From: an uncultured Prochlorococcus sp. | GTDB lineage: Bacteria > Cyanobacteriota > Cyanobacteriia > PCC-6307 > Cyanobiaceae | Length of the DNA stretch: 64,000 nt | Direction: 5' to 3' | NCBI GenBank assembly: GCA_902616595.1 | Contig: CACMTJ010000004.1 | Coordinates: forward strand, 1 to 64,000 | In this document: positions 57,640 to 64,000 of the stretch, one piece after another | Layout of the letters: every line of letters begins with the position of its first letter | Position numbering within the stretch: the stretch's first letter is position 1 | Made by a program: the position numbers and the translations under genes | The notes under the pieces: generated by a model | Database searches by the model: none | What the model was told of the DNA's origin: nothing | Seen by the model: the letters and a program-made list of their open reading frames with translations, nothing else

Positions 57640-59115
57640 GTGCAAAACATCACAACTACCTTAAAGAAATTGTTTTATCTGTGGAGACGAACTCAAGTTC
57701 CAGTAAAACAACCAATTAAAATTTCAAGGATAGATAATCTCATAATTTTTTTAGTATGCGTTTTAATTTCAATAATTTCTTCTTATAAACTACTTCTTAT
57801 CTCGCCTTTAAATATGGCAGGTATTTTTTCTTGGTTTTTGAACTTTACTGAAATACTTCTTTGCTCTGGAATTTTGATATTAGTTTCAAAAAAAGAGAAT
57901 CCCACAATTTCTTCAAGGCAGATCTTCTTGATCATTACTCTTCTTTTAGCAGTACAAGCCTCGAAATTAGCCTTAGCTTCAACCCTAAGTCCATTATCTA
58001 TTATTATCCCACCTGCATTAATAATATCTCAAGGAATGGGAAGTATAACAGCTTTAGCTTGGGTATCAATTGCAAGCTTTAGTTGGCCAGACCCAGCAGT
58101 TGCAATAAATAATAATTTATTTTTTATTTTATTAGTTTGTGCTTCAATAGTGTCTCTCCTTGGAGGAAGAATAAGAAATAGAGCTCAGTTACTTCAACTA
58201 TCAATTCTTGTTCCCATAGGATCGTTCTTGAGTCAATGGATATTGATAGGTAAAGATAAAATATCTCTTATTATTAATAAGCAAAATTTTGTTTTAGCTA
58301 ATGGGGATATATTGTCTGATTCCTTGGTATTGGCAATAGCTATGCTTTTTACAATTTTATTTATACCTATTTTTGAATCGATATTTGAATTATTAACTAA
58401 AGCAAGATTGCTCGAATTGGCTGATAAAGAGAAACCTCTTATTAGAAGATTGTCTCTAGAAGCTCCCGGTACTTTTGAACATACCTTACTTATATGTGGT
58501 TTGGCAGAGGAAGCAACAAGGATGATTGGTGGTGATATTGATCTTATTAAAACTGGAGCGTTATATCATGATGTTGGCAAATTACATGCACCTAATTGGT
58601 TTATTGAAAATCAGGATGGTGCAGAAAATCCGCATGACGAGTTAGATGATCCGATTAAAAGTGCAGAAGTATTACAGGCACACGTTGATGAAGGATTGAA
58701 ATTTGCAAGAAAAAATAGACTTCCTAAACTGATAGCTAATTTTATCCCTGAACATCAAGGTACTCTTAAAATGGGATATTTTTTTCAAAAAGCTAAAGAA
58801 AAAAATCTCGACATTAATGAATATTATTTTAGATACAAAGGCCCTATTCCTCAGTCCAAAGAAACAGCTATTTTAATGCTTGCCGATGGATGTGAAGCGG
58901 CACTAAGAGCTATGAATATTAATGCATCTGATGAAGAAGCTTTGAAAACAATTTCTAATATTATTTACTCACGTAAGAAAGATGGTCAATTAGATGATAG
59001 TAATTTATCGAAAGGAGAAATTTTTCTAATAAAAAGGGCATTCTTGAATGTGTGGAAAAGAATTAGACACAGAAGAATTCAGTATCCAACTAGCAAAAAT
59101 AATACCTTTTCATAA
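57640..59115 (+). CDS. HD-domain (HDIG) membrane hydrolase
   Basis: A 491-residue protein with about six membrane helices in residues 28-260, then an HD phosphohydrolase domain: FEHTLLICGLAEEATRM, LYHDVGKLHAPNWF near 305-319, and later HQGTLKMGYFF and LADGCEAALRAM. It resembles the C-terminal half of 7TM-HD proteins (PgpH), which degrade c-di-AMP in Firmicutes. That role would pair with the cdaA gene in this window, but it is an inference. The start is GTG at 57640, divergent from folD; no in-frame ATG lies earlier. Confidence 0.85.
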   Translation: MQNITTTLKKLFYLWRRTQVPVKQPIKISRIDNLIIFLVCVLISIISSYKLLLISPLNMAGIFSWFLNFTEILLCSGILILVSKKENPTISSRQIFLIITLLLAVQASKLALASTLSPLSIIIPPALIISQGMGSITALAWVSIASFSWPDPAVAINNNLFFILLVCASIVSLLGGRIRNRAQLLQLSILVPIGSFLSQWILIGKDKISLIINKQNFVLANGDILSDSLVLAIAMLFTILFIPIFESIFELLTKARLLELADKEKPLIRRLSLEAPGTFEHTLLICGLAEEATRMIGGDIDLIKTGALYHDVGKLHAPNWFIENQDGAENPHDELDDPIKSAEVLQAHVDEGLKFARKNRLPKLIANFIPEHQGTLKMGYFFQKAKEKNLDINEYYFRYKGPIPQSKETAILMLADGCEAALRAMNINASDEEALKTISNIIYSRKKDGQLDDSNLSKGEIFLIKRAFLNVWKRIRHRRIQYPTSKNNTFS

Positions 59116-59124
59116 TTTTCAATT

Positions 59125-59517
59125 TTATAACCTAATACTTCTTCGATGTTTTGGATTACACCAATAAAGAAGAGCTAACGTACTTAATAATGTTGTTAAA
59201 AGAGTAAACCCACCAATTCCATAAATGTCTTGAAGAGTTATGAGCCTAACAACTGAATAAGGACCCATGCCGGTAATTACCATTGATAAAGATACTAGAG
59301 TTAAAGTTACTCCCCATTTTCTCTCTGCTAAAAGAGCTGCTGAAGAAACTATTCCAACAATTGCAGCAGGCCATCCAAGACTTATGGCAAGGGTTATATT
59401 CGCAACTTTTAGTGGAGGCCCATAACTTATTATTAATGCGATTATTGGAAGTGCAATTATATTGCCGATTAAGCCAACCCACGAAAGTGCCCAATATCCA
59501 AATACCCTTTCTCTCAT
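59125..59517 (-). CDS. Small membrane protein of unknown function
   Basis: A 130-residue hydrophobic protein with about four helices (near 12-31, 40-62, 70-85 and 100-117) and a basic C-terminal tail. I do not recognise it. It is convergent with the HD hydrolase gene, nine bases away, and has no close neighbour on its own strand. Confidence 0.75.
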   Translation of the reverse strand: MRERVFGYWALSWVGLIGNIIALPIIALIISYGPPLKVANITLAISLGWPAAIVGIVSSAALLAERKWGVTLTLVSLSMVITGMGPYSVVRLITLQDIYGIGGFTLLTTLLSTLALLYWCNPKHRRSIRL

Positions 59518-59600
59518 TATTTACTGCTTTAACTATTAGTTTAATCTACAGTATTAAGATACTATTTTTGAATTCTACTTAATAATCATAAGAAAATAAT

Positions 59601-61241
59601 TTAATTTGCAGGATTAGGTAGAAATTTATTATCAGAATTCTCTAAATTATCAAATTGTGGATGAATTGAATTTTTTTTCTCAGAAAATACAAGTCTATTT
59701 AAAGCATTAACGTAAGCATTTGCTGCAGCAACTACAACGTCTGTATCAGCAGAATGACCAGAATATATCTTATTATCCCTTCTTATTCTTATTGTTACTT
59801 CTCCCAAAGCATCAATTCCTTCTGTTACCGACTTAACAGAAAATTCAATTAATTCATTAGGAACTTTAGCTAATTTATTTAAAGCCTCGCATACAGCATC
59901 AACGGGCCCAGTCCCTATTGATACTGCAGTATCTTCACTATTATCTTCCGTGTTTAGAAGCGAAATGGTGGCAGTAGGTTTAGAGGCGTTACCACAACTT
60001 ACTTGTACAAGACTTAATTGAAATTTAGCTTCAGGGAGCTGAACTTGTTCACTGACAATTGCTTCTAAGTCTCTATCAGTAATTTCTCTTTTTCTGTCAG
60101 CTAAATCCTTAAAACGAGCAAAAGCATCATTTAAATCTTCTCTGCTCAAGTCATATCCCATCTCTTCTAATCTTGCTCTTACCGCACTTCTTCCACTAAG
60201 TTTCCCTAAAGATATTTTGTTATCATTCAAACCAACAGTTTTTGCATCAATAATTTCGTAAGTGAGTCTATTTTTTAAAACACCATCCTGATGAATTCCT
60301 GACTCATGAGCAAATGCATTAGCTCCCACAATTGCTTTATTAGGTTGTACAGTCATTCCAGTTAGGTTAGAAACAAGTCTAGAGGTTTTTGTTATTTCTT
60401 CTGTTCTTATAGCCGTAAGAGGAGTTGGGGAATTTGGATTTCTTTTAAAAAAACTATTAAAAAAACTTTTCCTAACATGAAGTGCCATTACTAATTCTTC
60501 TAGAGAGGCATTCCCGGCTCTTTCACCAATTCCATTAATAGTACATTCTAGTTGTCTTGCTCCATTTTTTACTGCCTCAAGAAAATTTGCTACTGCTAAC
60601 CCCAAATCATTATGACCATGTACTGAAATTACAGCCTCATCAATATTTGGAACATTTTTATTTATATCGGCAATTAGTTTGCCAAATTCACTAGGAGTTG
60701 TAAATCCAACAGTATCAGGGATATTTATTGTTGACGCTCCTGCATTAATTGCTACTTGAATCACTTCGTATAAAAATTCAGGATCACTCCTTGAGGCATC
60801 TTCACAAGAAAACTCAACATCATCTACTAAGGATTTTGCATAATTAACCATTTCCGGAACTATCTGAAGAACATCTTTTCTGGATTTTTTAAGTTTATGT
60901 TGAAGATGAATATCACTTGTCGCAATAAAAGTATGTATTCTTTTCTTGGGAGCTGGACTTACTGCTTCATAACATGCTTTTATATCTCCTTTAGACGCTC
61001 TAGCCAAACCGCATATTATAGGGCCATTTTCTTTCCCTACAGCATTAGCAATTTTATTAACGGCTTTAAAATCTCCTGGACTTGCGAAAGGGAATCCAGC
61101 TTCAATAACATCTACTCCTAATCTTGCTAATTGATGGGCGATAGCAAGTTTCTCTTCGAGATTTAAACTGGCACCAGGAGATTGCTCTCCATCTCGAAGA
61201 GTCGTATCAAATATCAAAATTCTTCCAGGATCTTTTGACAT
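59601..61241 (-). CDS. leuA: 2-Isopropylmalate synthase
   Basis: First committed step of leucine synthesis: acetyl-CoA plus 2-oxoisovalerate. [16 protein letters not shown] is the catalytic start, [17 protein letters not shown] holds the metal-binding His pair, and the C-terminal part (about 400-520) is the LeuA regulatory domain with leucine feedback in other species. At 546 residues it is full length. It is divergent from the GH57 gene across a 223-base AT-rich gap. Confidence 0.96.
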   Translation of the reverse strand: MSKDPGRILIFDTTLRDGEQSPGASLNLEEKLAIAHQLARLGVDVIEAGFPFASPGDFKAVNKIANAVGKENGPIICGLARASKGDIKACYEAVSPAPKKRIHTFIATSDIHLQHKLKKSRKDVLQIVPEMVNYAKSLVDDVEFSCEDASRSDPEFLYEVIQVAINAGASTINIPDTVGFTTPSEFGKLIADINKNVPNIDEAVISVHGHNDLGLAVANFLEAVKNGARQLECTINGIGERAGNASLEELVMALHVRKSFFNSFFKRNPNSPTPLTAIRTEEITKTSRLVSNLTGMTVQPNKAIVGANAFAHESGIHQDGVLKNRLTYEIIDAKTVGLNDNKISLGKLSGRSAVRARLEEMGYDLSREDLNDAFARFKDLADRKREITDRDLEAIVSEQVQLPEAKFQLSLVQVSCGNASKPTATISLLNTEDNSEDTAVSIGTGPVDAVCEALNKLAKVPNELIEFSVKSVTEGIDALGEVTIRIRRDNKIYSGHSADTDVVVAAANAYVNALNRLVFSEKKNSIHPQFDNLENSDNKFLPNPAN

Positions 61242-61464
61242 CAGAGGGAATAAACTAAACTTATATTAAGCTAATTAAAAAATTTTGACTAGATTTATTT
61301 TTATAAAAGCATGGTGAAAGTTTAATACTTAAATAATATTGGTTAAATTTCTGAAAAAAAAAATAAAAATTTTAAATTTTAAAGTATTCTTTTAGGATTA
61401 AACCTTCTTTTTATAAAAAATAATTTCGAATTTTTATAAAACTAGAGGAATAAATTTTAAAAGT

Positions 61465-63048
61465 ATGAATGGGCAATACTCTAACATTGATACTCTTGGC
61501 CAGTTAGCGATAGTTTTACATGCACATTTACCTTATGTCAGAAAAAATGAAAAAAACTCCTTAGAAGAGGATTGGTTATTTCAGGCGATTTTGGAATGTT
61601 ACATACCACTACTTCAATCGATAGAATCTTCCAAAAATGAAAATCCTGTAAATACCAAACTTACTATTAGTTTGTCTCCAACATTATTATCACTTCTAAA
61701 TAATAAAAAAATTCAAGAAACATTCCCTAGCTGGATTAAAACAAGAAATAATTTCTTAAACGAATTGCCATATGAAGAAAAAAATGCCTCTGCTTTTTTA
61801 ATAAATAATCTTAATGATAAATACTTATATTGGCAAAAATGTTCTGGAAATTTAATTGAGAAGTTTAGAGTTTTAAATAACTCTGGAAATTTGGATATTC
61901 TTACTTGTGCTGCTACACATGGATATTTGCCAATTTTAAGGGAGAATCCAGAAACTGTTAAAGGACAAATCAATACAGCAATTAGGAATCATGAAAATAT
62001 TTTTGGAACTAAGCCTTTAGGTATCTGGTTACCTGAATGTGCATATTATGAAAATTTAGATGAAATTTTATTTAATTCAGGAATTAGATATGCAATCTTA
62101 GATGGTCACGGTATTTTAAACGCCACACCAAGGCCTAGGTATGGTGTGTATGCTCCAATATGCTCAAAAAAAGGAGTCGCGTTCTTTGGAAGAGACAGTG
62201 AGTCAACTTTACCAGTTTGGTCTGCAAAGGATGGGTTCCCGGGAGATAAGGTTTATAGAGAATTTCATAAAGATTTAGGATGGGAATTACCTATCTCCAA
62301 ACTCCAAAAGCAAGGTATCTCAACTAAAAGACCTTTGGGTTTAAAGTTTTATAAGATTACAGATGATAAGTTACCGTTAGGGGAAAAGGCGTTTTACTTA
62401 GAAAATGAGGCTAAAAAGAAGGTTGCAGAACATGCTGATTCTTATCTTCTCGCGAGATCAGAACAATTAAAAAAATTAACATTATCCTCTTCCTTTAAGC
62501 CTTTATTGGTGGCTCCTTTTGATGCAGAGTTATTTGGTCATTGGTGGTATGAGGGTCCTTCTTTTATTGAAAATATTTTAAAAAACTCTAGTAAATATTC
62601 AATTAAGCTTACAAATTTAAAAGAATTCTTAATTCAAAAGCCGAATCTTCAGATTTGCGATCCATCACCATCAAGTTGGGGACAAGGAGGTTACCATGAC
62701 TACTGGATTAATGATGCAAATGCGTGGATTGTTCCTGAAATCACTAAAGCGGGCTCAACTTTTGTTGATTTATGCTCTAAAAATTTTAATAATGACCTAT
62801 CTACAAGACTTTTCAAGCAAGCAGCAAGAGAATTACTTCTCTCTGAGTCCTCTGATTGGAGTTTTATACTAAGAGCTGGAACTACAACTGAACTTGCAAA
62901 AGAGAGGATAGAAAGACATTTGTTCAGGTTCTGGAAAATAGTTGAAATGATTAAAAATGATTCCAATATTAATTTAAAATTTCTTGAAGATATTGAGGAA
63001 GAAGATAAAGTTTTCCCAGATATTAATATTGATGATTGGCGAAAATAA
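61465..63048 (+). CDS. GH57 alpha-glucan (branching-type) enzyme
   Basis: A 527-residue glycoside hydrolase family 57 protein. GQLAIVLHAHLPYVR at the start gives the first active-site His, IWLPECAYYE near 190 the nucleophile Glu, and LLVAPFDAELFGHWWYEGP near 350 the catalytic Asp. A C-terminal helical domain (DUF1957) follows. GH57 branching enzymes form alpha-1,6 branches in glycogen; amylase activity is another option. Cyanobacteria often carry it beside the GH13 branching enzyme, which is not seen here. Confidence 0.9.
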   Translation: MNGQYSNIDTLGQLAIVLHAHLPYVRKNEKNSLEEDWLFQAILECYIPLLQSIESSKNENPVNTKLTISLSPTLLSLLNNKKIQETFPSWIKTRNNFLNELPYEEKNASAFLINNLNDKYLYWQKCSGNLIEKFRVLNNSGNLDILTCAATHGYLPILRENPETVKGQINTAIRNHENIFGTKPLGIWLPECAYYENLDEILFNSGIRYAILDGHGILNATPRPRYGVYAPICSKKGVAFFGRDSESTLPVWSAKDGFPGDKVYREFHKDLGWELPISKLQKQGISTKRPLGLKFYKITDDKLPLGEKAFYLENEAKKKVAEHADSYLLARSEQLKKLTLSSSFKPLLVAPFDAELFGHWWYEGPSFIENILKNSSKYSIKLTNLKEFLIQKPNLQICDPSPSSWGQGGYHDYWINDANAWIVPEITKAGSTFVDLCSKNFNNDLSTRLFKQAARELLLSESSDWSFILRAGTTTELAKERIERHLFRFWKIVEMIKNDSNINLKFLEDIEEEDKVFPDINIDDWRK

Positions 63049-63054
63049 AAATTA

Positions 63055-64000
63055 CTAATTCAACTTAAGCATTCCTAGTTTTACTTTTAGAGGTGAATTT
63101 ATAAACATCTTACTCATCACGTAAATTAGTTTTGGAAGTGGAAGTGTATTAGTAAGAAAACCTACCCATTCATTGGTAGATAATCTAAAGAAATTTGAGA
63201 AAAAGCTTCTTAATCTACTTTCGTCAAAACTCATCAGTCTTCTTAAACCATATTGGTAAAGTTTATGCCTTTGTATTAACTCGTAAGGCCATAGGATCTC
63301 CCAACCTTTTGTTGCCAGTTCAAGGGAACTGAGATTAGGTTCTTTTAAAAAGATTGCTAATTTTTTTGCAAGGAGTGGAGCTCTTCTTAGTAAAGATCCG
63401 ATCATGTACCCTGATGCAGGATGCACCATGCTTGCAGACCCTCCAAAACCAAGTACAAATTGTTTCTTAAATGGGAGGGGTAAATTCATTGGAAAAAGGC
63501 AATTCTCTTCATGAAAAATTTCACTTACCTGAATACCCTTGCTGTTCAATCTTTTAAAAAGTCTTTTTTTGAGATTCTCTTGGGATAAGGCAGGATAACT
63601 AGCTAATGATGTTTCTTCAACAAAAAAAGTTTCATTTCCAAGATCCATTGCATAAAGAAAAGAAGGAGATGATAACTTTTCTTCTTTGTTTAAATGATCT
63701 GGACGGAAATCCATTAAAACAAACTGATCTTTTTTAACTGGTGGAGATGAAAATTTACCGACAATCCCATACGCAGCTTGTTGAGCGATTTCATTTTGGA
63801 ATGGTCTTTTTATGAAATTACTTTTATGACCACTTGCGTCAATGACTAACCTCGCCTTTATTCTTAGACCTGAAAAACAAATTACTTCAGATAGTTTATT
63901 TTTCTCTTTAATATCTTTTGCTGTTTCATTCAACCACTCAATCCCGTTAGACTTTTTTAAAAGTTCATTTTGAAAAGCTTCTTGATTTATCAAACCATAA
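63055..64000 (-). CDS. crtL: Lycopene cyclase, C-terminal part (runs off right edge)
   Basis: The last 314 residues of a CrtL-type lycopene cyclase, entering the window in frame (YGLINQEAFQNEL); the start and dinucleotide motif lie beyond base 64000. LVIDASGHKSNF is the conserved DASG, and FVEETSLASYPALS matches the family's essential Glu-rich FLEET motif (here FVEET). FGGSASMVHPASGYMIG is the C-terminal flavin site. It adds beta or epsilon rings to lycopene; Prochlorococcus has both kinds, and this part does not decide which. Confidence 0.88.
   Translation of the reverse strand, partial: YGLINQEAFQNELLKKSNGIEWLNETAKDIKEKNKLSEVICFSGLRIKARLVIDASGHKSNFIKRPFQNEIAQQAAYGIVGKFSSPPVKKDQFVLMDFRPDHLNKEEKLSSPSFLYAMDLGNETFFVEETSLASYPALSQENLKKRLFKRLNSKGIQVSEIFHEENCLFPMNLPLPFKKQFVLGFGGSASMVHPASGYMIGSLLRRAPLLAKKLAIFLKEPNLSSLELATKGWEILWPYELIQRHKLYQYGLRRLMSFDESRLRSFFSNFFRLSTNEWVGFLTNTLPLPKLIYVMSKMFINSPLKVKLGMLKLN

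Overview
The window looks like chromosome from a high-light Prochlorococcus. The DNA is very AT-rich, genes are packed tightly with few gaps, and the content is that of a marine unicellular cyanobacterium: psbY, a very short high-light-inducible protein, a carotene isomerase, a lycopene cyclase, ycf54, sasA, petH, zwf-opcA and a CyanoP-like lipoprotein. The ferredoxin-NADP reductase has a membrane anchor where phycobilisome-bearing cyanobacteria carry a CpcD-like linker, which also fits Prochlorococcus. I see no transposase, integrase or CRISPR array. The genus assignment is inferred from gene content and composition; I cannot name the strain.

Layout. 1-5400 is the accessory-looking part: the tail of one outer-membrane porin gene, a TPR-sulfotransferase gene, and a second complete porin gene whose last 834 coding bases plus terminator are identical to the first (897 bp, running off the left edge). 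Then come a 43-residue double-CxxC protein, a 35-residue Hli protein on the minus strand with an HLR1-type (RpaB) element on its promoter, a structured non-coding stretch, and tRNA-Lys. 5561-13272 is housekeeping and pigment metabolism: psbY, trmFO, crtISO, an OmpR-type regulator that lacks its phosphoacceptor Asp, a monothiol glutaredoxin-BolA pair, an acyltransferase, pdxJ and ycf54. 13290-22293 holds recC-recB-recD with a small membrane methyltransferase-like gene between recC and recB. 22432-26299 has a cold-shock type DEAD-box helicase behind a 10-bp hairpin, a small cysteine-containing secreted protein and an ABC exporter.

26314-34045 contains the CyanoP-like gene, recR, lipA, and a tight minus-strand run lysA-cdaA-uppS-bioB-trhO-unknown, which links lysine/cell-wall precursors, c-di-AMP and undecaprenyl phosphate. 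34134-43885 has rimI, clpC, a GldA-like dehydrogenase, an alpha/beta hydrolase, cdsA, a PLP amino-acid decarboxylase, an ABC1 kinase and a RodZ-like protein. 43899-55239 includes malQ, prs, two small unknowns, sasA (clock output kinase), tRNA-Glu, an SRPBCC protein, petH, zwf-opcA and the cobyrinate amidase. 55236-64000 ends with a divergent PAP2 protein, crtE, folD, an HD-domain membrane hydrolase, leuA, a GH57 glucan enzyme and the start-less end of lycopene cyclase.

Many genes work in carbon and redox economy of a phototroph: petH and zwf/opcA supply NADPH by day and night, malQ and the GH57 enzyme handle glycogen, sasA carries clock output, and crtE/crtISO/crtL make carotenoids. The features most worth a second look are the identical porin repeats around the sulfotransferase, the HLR1-controlled mini-Hli, the phosphorylation-incompetent regulator, the helicase leader hairpin, the membrane-anchored FNR and the hairpin cluster at 5064-5198.
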